DNA from: Blastomyces gilchristii SLH14081
Taxonomy: Eukaryota > Ascomycota > Eurotiomycetes > Onygenales > Ajellomycetaceae
Assembly: GCF_000003855.2 (NCBI RefSeq)
Contig: NW_003101639.1
Location: 94,109-123,968, forward strand
DNA length: 29,860 bases
Reading direction: 5' to 3'
Shown: in pieces, positions 10,276 through 19,568 of the stretch
How positions within the stretch are numbered: position 1 is the stretch's first letter
Layout: each line of letters begins with the position of its first letter
Notes under the pieces: generated by a model
What the model was told of the DNA's origin: nothing
Databases searched by the model: none
Seen by the model: only the letters and a program-made list of their open reading frames with translations
Position numbers and translations under genes: made by a program

Positions 10276-12270
10276 TATTGTATAATACATAATATATTAT
10301 AATATACTCAGAATTTTCATTTATATTATAGAATGAGCACTCTGTTGAATTAAATCTATCATCAAATCTTTGTATATAAGATTTGAAATAATCATATTCT
10401 AGTTTCAGCTGAATTATAGATGAGAATATTTTCTTTTTATATTTAATTAAATAAGATTTTCACTTTGATTTTATCTTAAATCTTGAATAATATATACTCT
10501 TCTTGTATTTCTATCAGCTTTTATTTCAGTTATCTAAATAAGATTCTTTTATCTTTCTCTTTATAAAAGATTGAAACACTGTTTCTTGAATAGATCTGCT
10601 TAATTCTGAACTTTTTTTTACAGCTGAATCAGTCAATTCATTATCATGAATATTTATATAAGCTGAAATTCAGTGTAGATGAATTATCAGTTTTGATATT
10701 CTTCTTTTTTAAATTCTTAAAACAGAGTTTAAAATCAGTTTAAAATTCATTTAATCATTATAAATCTGACTATTTCTAAGTCTTTTTAAAGTAGCTTGAT
10801 TATCAGAGAATATTCATATCTCTTTTAAACTATTTTCTCTTTTATAAGATTTTATTTCAATAAGTTTGAAAGCTTTCACTATTATAAATAGTTCAGTATC
10901 AAAGACTTCAGATTCACAGTCTAAATTTCAGAAATCTGAGATAAAATTGATATTATCTTCAGTATAAGTAATATCTGTGTCTAATCTATTCAAATTCTCA
11001 TTTTTTGAGTCATCTGAGTAAATCAGAATAGAGTCTTTTATATTAATTATAGAGATCTTCTTCAAATACTGTTCATATTCTCTCTCTTTAGATAGTTCAC
11101 TTATTTATAAGTCTATAAGAGATTTCAGCTTCTCTCTTCAGAGAAATATCTTCTCATGATTAATTTTCTCAATATTTAATAAAGAAAATTGATTTTTAAT
11201 AAGTGAATATAGTCTATACAGTTGAGAGAGTATTTTCTTTAAAGTATTATTCTTATTTTAATCAGAAAATCTATTTTAATTCAGTTCATTTTCTGAGTTA
11301 ACTGATAAAAATGAAGAAGAGACTCTTTCTCTGATTATATGATTTAAGCTCAACTTCATAACTCTCAGAGTATAGTTTATACAGACTTTTTTAAATCAAA
11401 TAATAGAAGATGAGATTGAAGCTTTCACTTTCATTGCTTTAATAGAAGATGATTTAAATACTATCAGAATTCTTCTCAAAGCTCTGTTTTATAAACTTTG
11501 AAAGAGTTCAGTGAAATTATCTTGATTATTTTATTAAACTTAAACTTTATAATCAGCTACTGAGATAATACAGACTATGTATAACTGTTTCATAGTCTGA
11601 AAGAATAGATCTCTCTCAGTATTTAATAGTCTGATTATATCATGCAGTAGTCTCTCTGTCTTAATAATTCTTTATTAAATATAATATTTAAAATTCAACT
11701 TAGAGTGTTAATTATACTTCTAATTATTTAATATTTAAACTGAGTTTAATCTCTCTATTCAAAAGAGTTAGATATAGTTCTTTCTCATTGAATCTAGAAA
11801 AGAAATGAATTAACTCAGTTTTATTCATATTAAATTTAATTTAATTAATATCTACTCTAACAAAGATTTTCTTTACTGCTTTTTCAATCACTTTTAAATT
11901 CTCTCTGACTCTTTTTGAGCTGTAGACTAGATCAATATTATTCATATAACTCAGAGATCATACTACTTTCATATCTCTATTTTTGAATAGATATACAGTG
12001 TATATTACAAATAAAATGAGTGAGATTGAAGATTCTTACAGTACTTCTATTTTTATCTCAGTCTTGTCTTATTTTATTTTATTAAAGAATAGTTATATGA
12101 TTCTTTTAGATATAAAGCAGTTAACTCATTTTATTAGAGAAAGTGACAGTTTTAACATCTTTAAAGTCTGAATTAGCTTTGACTTTGAAACATGATCAAA
12201 TGCTTCTTTTATATCAATAAAAACTGCAGTTAAGACCAGATCTTCATACTTTACTATTTGAATATTATGA

Positions 12271-12284
12271 ATAACTGAGAGAAC
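12271..12284 (+). repeat. Left target-site duplication of the SINE
   Basis: ATAACTGAGAGAAC is repeated exactly at 12656-12669. The uninterrupted sequence can be seen in LINE C ORF2 near 22955 (complementary strand), confirming insertion into LINE A. Confidence 0.93.
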
Positions 12285-12655
12285 AGGCCCCGGTAGCTGA
12301 ATGGTTAATGCGGCCACCCGGTAGCGCCTTGGCATGGGAAACCAAGACACATGGGTTCGAAACCTGCAGGGGATACATTAAATCCGGAACTCAAGCACCT
12401 GAGGTTTCTAATAAATACAGAGGTGTACAAATCGCTTCAATGAATCGCTCTATGTTCCTGGGCTGGGAAGTTATTATCACATGTATCTAATTGTCACTTC
12501 TTTGTATTTTCCTATGTTCTTGTTATCTTGGCGTGGTCTCAACACCTGTATTTCCTCCTGTATAACCAACACTTGACCTGTATTTAACATCACGCAAGGA
12601 CTCATCATAAGCTCCGCTTGCATATGAGTATAATGGAAGAATAATAATAATAATA
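12285..12655 (+). mobile_element. tRNA-derived SINE inserted in LINE A
   Basis: A 371-bp element with a tRNA-like head. The A-box-like TAGCTGAATGGTTAATGCGG is at 12294-12313, and the B-box-like GGGTTCGAAACC at 12353-12364. Between them is a perfect 5-bp stem CTTGG/CCAAG. The acceptor arm pairs poorly, so this is a tRNA relative and not a working tRNA. A body of unknown origin follows. Before the tail, ACTCAT (12600-12605) can pair with ATGAGT (12624-12629) around an AAGC/GCTT inner stem. The element ends GGAAGAATAATAATAATAATA, the same tail type as the LINEs here. Exact 14-bp duplications flank it. It keeps many CpG sites and shows little RIP, in contrast with LINE A around it. Confidence 0.87.
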
Positions 12656-12669
12656 ATAACTGAGAGAAC
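12656..12669 (+). repeat. Right target-site duplication of the SINE
   Basis: ATAACTGAGAGAAC, identical to 12271-12284. Its first bases merge with the (AAT)n tail, so the exact tail end is ambiguous by a few bases. Confidence 0.93.
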
Positions 12670-12729
12670 CGTGTTAATTGCAGAACATTGCTTTCTATCT
12701 TTTATTTATTCACTGAATAAAAGAGAATT

Positions 12730-12743
12730 ATTAATAGAGCTTA
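12730..12743 (+). repeat. Left target-site duplication of LINE B
   Basis: ATTAATAGAGCTTA is repeated exactly at 15251-15264. LINE A coding sequence reads across the joined site, matching LINE C near 22875-22890. Confidence 0.92.
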
Positions 12744-12798
12744 TTATTATTATTATTCTTCAATTATAGATGTATGCAGTCAGAGACTATGACATCTA

Positions 12799-12821
12799 CC
12801 TGAGAATCTTTAGTTCTCAGG
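12799..12821 (-). other. 3' UTR stem-loop of LINE B
   Basis: CCTGAGAA and TTCTCAGG form a perfect 8-bp stem about 40 nt inside the tail, at the same relative place as in LINE C and LINE F. Confidence 0.65.
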
Positions 12822-13116
12822 GTTTTTCCCATATCTATAGAGTCAACTATTATACATTTATCAATTTCAAATATGCAAAATCAGAAAATTCCAGCTCAGA
12901 ATACAAAAACTGTTTACAAATTGCAGTATTTCAACACCTTCTGATAGTTTGAAACCATTTGAAAATATTATGACAAAAGAAAAGAGAACATAGTCTTAAA
13001 GATAGACACATTAAATAGATAGAGAAAAGAACAGAAGGAAACAAGTACAGTAAAGAGAGACTATAACAAAACAAAATTATTAAAAGATGATATATAGCTG
13101 TTTTAACAGACTATAT

Positions 13117-15250
13117 CTAGTCAATTTCCACCTCTTCATATTCAGATACTTCTGAATTCAGCCATTTTCTTGTAGCTGCTCTAGTTTCTGATAGAAAGTC
13201 TATTAAGTATTTAGTTCCTGTCTCAGTTGAGAATAAGAACCTTATATTTAATTGATTTAAATCATACTTCTTCTTTAATCTGACTCTGAGACTATTGTAT
13301 AATGCACAATGTATTACAATATGCTCAGGATTTTCATTCACATTGCAGAATGAGCATGCTGTTAAATCAAATCTATCATCAAATCTTTGTATATAAGATT
13401 TGAAATAACCATGTCCTAGTTTCAGCTGAATTATAGATGAGAATATTTTCTTTTTACATTTAATTGAACAAGATTTTCACTTTGATTTTGTCTCAAATCT
13501 TGAATAATGTATACTCTTCTTTTGTTTCTGTCAGCTTTCATTTCATTTGTTTAAACAAGATTCTTTTATCTTTCTCTTTATGAAAGATCAGGACACTGTT
13601 TTTTGAATAGATCAGCTTAATTCTGAACCCTTTTTTACAGCTGAATCAGTCAATTCATTGTCATGAATATTCATATAAGCAGGAACTCAATGCAGATGAA
13701 TTATCAGTTTTGATATTCTTCTCTTTTGAATTTTCAAAACAGAGTTTAAAATCAGTTCAAGATTCATTTGATCATTATGAATCTGACTATTTCTAAGTTA
13801 TTTTAAAGCAGCTTGACTATCAGAGAATATTCATGTCTCTTTCAAATCATTTCCTCTTTTATGAGATTTTATTTCAATGAGTTTGAAAGCTTTCACTATT
13901 ATAAATAGTTCAGCATCAAAGACTTCAGATTCACAGCCTAAATTCCAGAAATCTGAGATAAAATTAATATTATCTTCAGTATAAGCAATGCCTGTGTCTA
14001 ATCTATTCAAATTCTCATTTTTTGAGTCATCTGAGTAGATCAGAATAGAGTCTTTTATATTAATTATAGAGATCTTCTTCAAATACTGTTCATGTTCTCT
14101 CTCTTTAGATAGTTCACTTATTTGTAAGTCTATGAGAGATTCCAGCTTTTCTCTTCAGAGAGATATCTTCTCATGATCAATTTTCTCAACATTTAATGAA
14201 GAAAATTGATTCTTAATAAGTGAACATAGTCTATACAGTTGAGAGGGCATTTTCTTTAAAGTATTATTCTCATTTCAATTAAGAAATCTATTTCAATCCA
14301 GTTCATTTCCTGAGTTAACTGATGAAAATGAAGAAGAGACTCTTTCTCTGATTATATGATTTGAGCTTATCTTCATGACTCTCAGAGCATAGTTCATACA
14401 GGCCTTTTCAAATTGAATAGTAGAAGATGAAATTGAAGCTTCAATTTCCATTGCTTTAATAGAAGATGACTTGAATGCACTCAGAATTCTTCTCAAAGCT
14501 CTGTTTTATAGACTTTGAAAGAGTTCAGTGAAGTTTCCTTGATTATTTCATCAAACTTGAACTTCATAATCAGCTACTGAGGTAATACAGGCTATGTATA
14601 ACTGTCTCATAGCCTGAAAGAATAGACCTCTCTCAGTATTTGATAGTCTGATTATACTATTCAGTAGTCTCTCTGCCTTGATGATTCTTTGTTGAATATG
14701 ATATTTAAAATTCAGCTTGAAGTTTAACCATACTTCTAGCCATTTGACATTTAAACCGGGTTTAATCTCTTTATTCAAAAGAGTTAGACTTAGTTCTTTC
14801 TCATTAAACCTGGGAAAAAAGTGAATTAACTCAGTTTTATTCATATCAAATTGAATTAGATTGATATCTGTTCTAACAAAGATTTCCTTTACTGCTTTCT
14901 CAATCACTTCTAAGTTCTCTTTGATTGTCTTTGAACTGTAGAGTAGACCAATATCATCTACATAACTTGAAGATCTCACTATTTTCATCTCTCTATTCTT
15001 GAAGAGATATGCAGTGTATATTGCAAATAAAACAGGTGAGATTGAAGATTCTTGTGATACTTCTATTTTTATCTCAGTTTTATCTTGTTTTCTTCCATCA
15101 AAGAATAGTTGTATAATTCTTTTAGACATGAAATAATTGACTCATTTTATTAGAGAAAGTGGCAGTTTTAACATCTTCAAAGTTTGAATCATCTTAGACT
15201 TTGACACATGATCAAATGCACCTTTTATATCAATAAAAACTGCAGTTGAG
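13117..15250 (-). pseudogene. LINE B ORF2 fragment: RT, RNase H, C-terminal knuckle
   Basis: Minus-strand coding remnant ending at the stop codon 13117-13119. The longest open run (14551-15129, 192 codons) carries the RT catalytic box SSYVDDIGLLYSS, with both aspartates kept. RNase H at 13831-14082 includes LIYSDDSKNENLNR and the acidic motif ESEVFDAEL. The last part (13117-13341) has the end of a Cys/His knuckle, CNVNENPEHIVIHC, and an intact Trp in TRKWLNSE. All four open runs lie in one frame, so damage is by substitutions to stop codons, not indels. It lacks the endonuclease and the N-terminal RT because of 5' truncation, so it could not have been autonomous. Confidence 0.88.
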
Positions 15251-16171
15251 ATTAATAGAGCTTATAAAAGATAGTTAAGTAGCTATTATCTTGTCTAAAA
15301 TCTTTTCTAGACAGTTCAATAGAGATGTTACTCTATATAACTTAGAAATTGAAGTTTTTCTATTAAATTTTGTAAGAATTACTTTAGTGACTTCTCTTCA
15401 GCATTCAGAATGATATTTATTTTTCAAAAGATTGAAAAAGAGCTCAAAATATTCATTCTTTAAGTAGAAGTATGTATTTTGAATAATCAAGTGATTGATT
15501 GAATCAGGCTCTGCAGCAGTTTTAACTGAACTTGAGAAGATAGCTAACTCTAATTCATCTTATATAAGCTCAGACTTTTTTCAGTCATTTTAATTAATAT
15601 AGTTATAAAGTGATATATTCTCTTTCTCTGAATCTGAATCTGATAAGTTTTGAAAGAGAATTCTTATAAAAGCTTGATACTTTTTCTCAAAAGAATTTAC
15701 TGTATATGATTTATTCTGAAACTTATATTCTAGAGCTGGAAGTTTTGCTACACTTCTTATTTTAGTATAGTTAAAAGCTTTAAAAACTTTCTTTTCTTAT
15801 ACTTCTTCAAGAAATTTATTTCAGCAGTCTGTTTTAGCTCTTTTAATATCTGAAAAATATTCATTTCTGACAGCTTTGAACTCTTTATCAGATATTACAT
15901 CATTCTTTCAATCTCTTCTAGCAGTAGCTAATTATTTTCTTTTAGATGTGATATTCTCATTTCATCAAGATTTGAAATACTCAGAAGACTTTCTCTTTGA
16001 AATATTATCTCTAACACTTGTTAGAATAATAGATGTAATAAGCTTCACTCTATTCTCAAGCATTTCATCTGAGATATCTTGACCAGGATTTCAATATAGC
16101 TCACTCTGCTTTTCAGATTTTAACAGTTTTATACTTTCTTCAACTGCTTTTCAATCAGCTTTTTCAAATGA
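15251..16171 (-). pseudogene. LINE A ORF2, N-terminal RT part and linker
   Basis: This continues LINE A ORF2 beyond the LINE B insertion; it aligns with LINE C at about 21990-22890 on the opposite strand. It covers the region between the EEP endonuclease and RT and the first RT motifs (family AAGPDSIN and VILVKSN...). The element is truncated at 16171, so no endonuclease remains. Multiple stops occur. The ORF at 15876-16082 on the plus strand is an antisense shadow. Confidence 0.78.
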
Positions 16172-16182
16172 TCATAACAAGT

Positions 16183-16267
16183 GATTGCTGACTGACAGAG
16201 CTTGAAATGTAAGAATAAGTGCTCACAGACAATTATTTGAGTGTTTGCAGCTTGATGTGATATGTAC
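16183..16267 (-). other. Leader of gypsy G2 between 5' LTR and gag
   Basis: About 85 bp on the minus strand upstream of the G2 gag start, separated from gag by LINE A. It should contain the primer binding site if 16268 is the LTR edge, but no tRNA complement is recognisable, perhaps because of mutation. Confidence 0.4.
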
Positions 16268-17414
16268 TGTTAACTACTAGAAGTATTCATGATAGAAAGA
16301 TAAAATGTAGAGATTAAATATATAATTGCATTCAACCTGAGTTGTGAATAGTGTTCACGAACTCCAGTCTATATAGTTGTATGTAGCCAAGGGCTGCTAA
16401 CCCTATTGGTTATGCGAGAGATAGAAATAGGGGTAAAGAATCCGCGAGAAGCGGGATTTCTTACATTAGAGAAGATATCGGGTTTATCAAGATTGATGAA
16501 GTCTGATATCTTCTTGTTCTTTGCATATTCTAGCCTATGCTTGTATCAAAGTTTCCAATCTTCAGAAATGCTAAGGTGTACGGTTGCACTAGACATTGTC
16601 TTGTTTGTTATATCAGTTATATTGAAGGGATTGAGAAATCAGTTCAAGTATTTTGAGAATAGATATGAGGAGAATTCAAGGTGTATAATGATCAAGTATA
16701 TCAAAATGTATACAAGTGAGAATCTATTGTCTCAGTTCAAATGATAGTTATCAGTTCAAATGAGAATTGAGATTGATGATCAATTGTCTCAGTGTGAATG
16801 AGAATTGAGATTGGTGTATAATCATCTCAGTTCAAATAATAGTTATTGATTCAAATGAGAATTGAGATTGATGTATAATGATCGAGTTGTTCAGGTCATA
16901 TACAAATGAGAATCAATTGTCTCAGTTCGAATGATTGTTGTCAAATTCAAATGAGAATTGAGATCAGTGTATCGCGCTTCTCTTCAGATGCTGCTTACCA
17001 GGATTTAGTGTATAACAGTTGAGTAGATTGAATTGTATACAAATGAGAATCAATCATCTCAGTTTGAATGATAGTTATCAGTTCAAATGAGGATTAGAAT
17101 CAATGTATCATGCTTCTCTTCAGATGCTGCTTATCAGACTCATAACTGTTGAAATGAGTGTTATGAATGAATATGTTGAAGACATATGAATCTTATGTGT
17201 ATCAAGATCTGCTTGTTATATTATCCATGCACTATCTCATATATCTATTTCATACAAAAGATAGAGCTATTTATAGTAAAATATATGTACGAGTCAAGAG
17301 AGCTAGTATAAGTGAGTATTAAATGAGTATTGTAGTAAGCTGATGATGATGAGAAATATAGTAGTAATACAATATTGATGATGTTCAGTAGTGTATAATC
17401 TCTTTTTCCTGACA
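16268..17414 (-). repeat. Probable 5' LTR of gypsy G2 (about 1.15 kb)
   Basis: This block lies directly upstream of the G2 leader and gag. Read on the minus strand it starts TGTCAGGAAAAAGAG (from 17414) and ends TTAACA (16268), fitting TG...CA ends. It is less AT-shifted than the elements around it, carries internal repeats, and includes two adjacent hairpins at 16387-16409 and about 16435-16464. The matching 3' LTR would lie left of the window or of LINE E, so the LTR call cannot be confirmed here. The 112-codon ORF at 16406-16744 starts inside this block and has no recognisable domain; I treat it as chance. Confidence 0.4.
16725..17130. repeat. Dispersed short repeats inside the G2 LTR candidate
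   Basis: A roughly 50-bp motif containing CAGTTCAAATGAGAATTGAG recurs with variations near 16750, 16850, 16945 and 17080. The string CTTCTCTTCAGATGCTGCTTA occurs near 16977 and 17113. The arrangement looks like promoter-proximal sub-repeats of a long LTR, but the function is unknown. Confidence 0.65.
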
Positions 17415-17790
17415 AGAGTTATCTCTCTGCTGTAATCACTGTAACTTTATTCAGAAACATTCATCATGATCTGATTATAACTCTGATAAAATTTTCTAAT
17501 ATCTGAAGTCATCAGAATGTAGATAATAAAAGAAAAATAATCAGAAAATTACTAGTGAGCTGATAAGTTACTCTATCAGATAATAATTTTTGATAATACT
17601 AACTTTCTAATTTGAAGAAAATTATGTGAAAATAATCATGTATTAGTACTCTGATTTCATAACTCTTATCTGATAACTTTTATAAATAATTTCTTTGCAT
17701 GTGTACATTTCTGAATCTTTCTCTTTAATTAATTGAAAACTCTAAATTCTAAACACTTCTTCAAATACTTAATTCAAATCTTTATATTTC
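17415..17790. other. Unassigned AT-rich segment
   Basis: Very AT-rich, with no recognisable coding motif. It continues at 26328 if the D/C insertion is removed, since D is flanked by ACATTAATCA on both sides. Confidence 0.6.
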
Positions 17791-17800
17791 ACATTAATCA
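17791..17800 (+). repeat. Left target-site duplication of LINE D
   Basis: ACATTAATCA is repeated at 26318-26327, immediately after the LINE D tail. Confidence 0.82.
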
Positions 17801-17826
17801 ATCTTGTTTAAACAAGTGAAATGAAA
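17801..17826 (+). mobile_element. LINE copy D, left piece (split by LINE C)
   Basis: ATCTTGTTTAAACAAGTGAA and the following bases match LINE ORF2 near 24690-24713 of copy C, at the point where D is 5'-truncated. The last 13 bases, AAGTGAAATGAAA (17814-17826), are the left duplication made by LINE C and recur at 25510-25522, where D continues. Confidence 0.82.
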
Positions 17827-18180
17827 CAAAAAACCGCTCCACCACGAACTCGCTCGATTTTTCGAATAAGAACCCGCCGATAGATCCATCGAAAAGCCCT
17901 CGATCATACGAGCATTCTGACCCCATCGCCGACCGCATACCCTGTGTGGTGGTGGAGTTATCCAGCCAAACGTGAACCGGACGTTGTTCGAAGCTCCTGT
18001 GTGGGATTATCCCCCATTCTCCCCTACCACACCACAACCCCGGGCCAGAGTGCCATACAAATTGTAAGGTGAAGTGACCTAGCCATATGCACCAATCTTC
18101 TCAATTTTGGAAGATCCCCGACCTGTAGTTGTGGAGATATCTGAGGAGCGACCTCCGCGAAAACCCTGTCCATCTTTGAT

Positions 18181-18447
18181 GTTCCAAAACACCAACACCA
18201 AGTCTCACCCTCGTACCGCCCTTCCCAATCTGGCCCATCCCCGGCAGAAAAATACAAAAAGATACCTCGGCGATAATATCAAGCACATAATCAACAGACT
18301 CTTCTGAAGTGCAACCTTCACAGTCCGTTGCCTGTGTATCTAGACTTCAACACCAAGTCTCACCCTTGTACTACCCCTCTCAATCTGGCCCATCCCCAGC
18401 AGAATGATACAAAAAGATACCTCAGCAACAGCATTCAATACATAATC
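18181..18447 (+). repeat. Pair of roughly 110-bp units in the LINE C 5' UTR
   Basis: A unit containing CACCAAGTCTCACCC and AATCTGGCCCATCCCC and ending near ACATAATCA occurs at about 18181-18293 and again at about 18339-18447. The first unit keeps CpG sites (CTCGTACCGCCC); the second has TpG there (CTTGTACTACCC). The pair is mirrored in LINE E near 672-950. It may be an ancestral promoter duplication. Confidence 0.75.
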
Positions 18448-19373
18448 AGTGAACAATGAGTCAACAGTATATTAACAACTATAAAATCAGTATATCTCAA
18501 GATCTGACTGAGCCTTTGATCCCTGCACAGTGAGATATATTAAATCTAGTTTTAATATCTCAATATTCAATAGATTCTGCAAGAGATTGAGAACAGCAAC
18601 ACTAGGTTTCTATTGAATTTGAGAATTAACTCTATATTGATATAATCATTGACAAAGTCTTCTATTTTAAGATATAAATAATCAGTTTCTCTACATCCTG
18701 CTGACAATATTTACATTATTATATAGAAATAGACTTATATTCTCTATAATATCAAGACTCTGAAGAGAGAAAGTCTTGATAGAGAATATACAGTAGTATA
18801 TATCTTAGCAGTTTCTATCTCATTCTTCTGCAGCAGTTAATGCAAAAAAAAAAGATCTTAGAAATAGTTTTTTACTTCTCTTGAAAAAGTAAGATGTTTT
18901 TCTCTGAGTTTTATACAATATTCTTACAAAGAATTAAAAACAGAGTTGTTTTCTGTCAAAATTTCATATTCTTTTAAGTAAGAATTACTTTTTCAGTGAC
19001 TGAAGAGCTTTCATTAACACTTAATTCTCTTTTACACTCTTTATTGACTGATTTGAGTTGCACACTTGTTGTGTGAGAAGAATTGAATGATTTAGAATAA
19101 AATTGAATAGTTTTAATCAATTTCTCTGCAAAAAATTGACTTATTTTTTGTCAGTTTTTCTCTCAAAAACTGTCATATTATCTGATTTATTATCAATTGA
19201 TATCATACTTTTCCTCACTGTATCTCAAGAAAGAGTTTGTAAAGATTTTATTGATTTATCTTAAAAATCACTTTTAGTTTATTAGATTCTCTTCAAAAAT
19301 CTAATCTAGTTACTGAACTAGTGTGAAAAAAAAATCAGATGTTTTATACACAAAAGTCTTTCATTCTTCTTTT

Positions 19374-19558
19374 GAAACAGTCTGACCAACTTTTCAATTG
19401 AAAATAGACTAATAAATCTCTCAACTGAAACAGTCTGACTAACTTTTCATTTGAAAATAGATTAATAAACCTCTCAATTGAAACAGTCTGATCAACTTTT
19501 CATTTGAAAATATACTGATAAATCTCTCAATTGAAACAGTCTGATCAACTTTTCATTC
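19374..19558 (+). repeat. 53-bp tandem repeat (about 3.5 units) just before ORF1
   Basis: Units starting GAAACAGTCTGA begin at 19374, 19427, 19480 and 19533, an exact 53-bp period with only a few base differences. The last unit is partial and runs to within about 10 bases of the ORF1 start. Tandem 5' UTR monomers can carry promoter activity in other LINE families; that role is only inferred here. Confidence 0.9.
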
Positions 19559-19568
19559 AGTGAGTAAA

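Larger units (their letters stand above)
10085..12284 (-). pseudogene. LINE A ORF2, C-terminal half (RT palm to C-terminal knuckle)
   Basis: The minus-strand stop codon is at 10085-10087. Reading leftwards from 12284, RT motif A (FIDIKEAFDHVS) is clear near 12200. The region around 11930-11960 corresponds to the catalytic aspartate box. RNase H follows near 10860-11060 (former YSDD...KNENLNR motif), then the C-terminal Cys/His knuckle near 10330. Many TAA/TGA/TAG codons are present and the sequence is more AT-shifted than copy B, so this is an older or more heavily mutated copy. The 100-N gap removes part of the C-terminal coding region. The N-terminal continuation lies at 12670-12743 and 15251-16171. 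Confidence 0.8.
12744..15250 (-). mobile_element. LINE copy B, 5'-truncated, inserted in LINE A
   Basis: A 2.5-kb minus-strand LINE with its (ATT)n tail at the left (from 12744), the conserved 3' UTR, and ORF2 from its stop at 13117 up to RT motif A, where it is truncated at 15250. It is bounded by the exact 14-bp duplication ATTAATAGAGCTTA. The 5' truncation is the usual outcome of incomplete target-primed reverse transcription. It is less mutated than A and very close to C. Confidence 0.92.
9700..16171 (-). mobile_element. LINE copy A, 5'-truncated, containing the SINE and LINE B
   Basis: A minus-strand Tad1-like LINE. Its 3' tail appears as (ATT)n at about 9700-9723, followed by the conserved 3' UTR and then ORF2 read leftwards. 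It is flanked by an 11-bp duplication TCATAATAAGT (9689-9699) and TCATAACAAGT (16172-16182), which differ by one C/T transition. The site is the start of G2 gag. Its own sequence occupies 9700-12284, 12656-12743 and 15251-16171 (duplicated target bases counted once); the rest is the nested SINE and LINE B. It is 5'-truncated between the EEP endonuclease and RT. A 100-base assembly gap (10176-10275) lies in it. Confidence 0.88.

Noticed and set aside
12126..12350. A minus-strand ORF with an RT motif A at its end
   Set aside because: It is a chimera: the first part is antisense SINE and the second is LINE A ORF2. It is an artefact of the insertion.
12286..12370. A functional tRNA gene
   Set aside because: The A and B boxes are good, but the acceptor stem pairs poorly, the D-arm does not close, and the sequence is embedded in a 371-bp element with target duplications.
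12308..12490. A 60-codon plus-strand ORF over the tRNA-like region
   Set aside because: It lies in the SINE head and body; the A/B boxes, tail and target duplications explain the sequence better than a protein.
16406..16744. A 112-codon plus-strand ORF as a possible gene
   Set aside because: No recognisable domain; it starts in the hairpin region and ends in the sub-repeats of the G2 LTR candidate, in sequence that is less mutated and so has fewer stops.
17798..18307. Overlapping ORFs on both strands (17798-18037, 18024-18257, 18101-18286, 18107-18307)
   Set aside because: They fall in the CpG-retaining 5' UTR of LINE C; higher GC content produces open frames on both strands and none shows family motifs.
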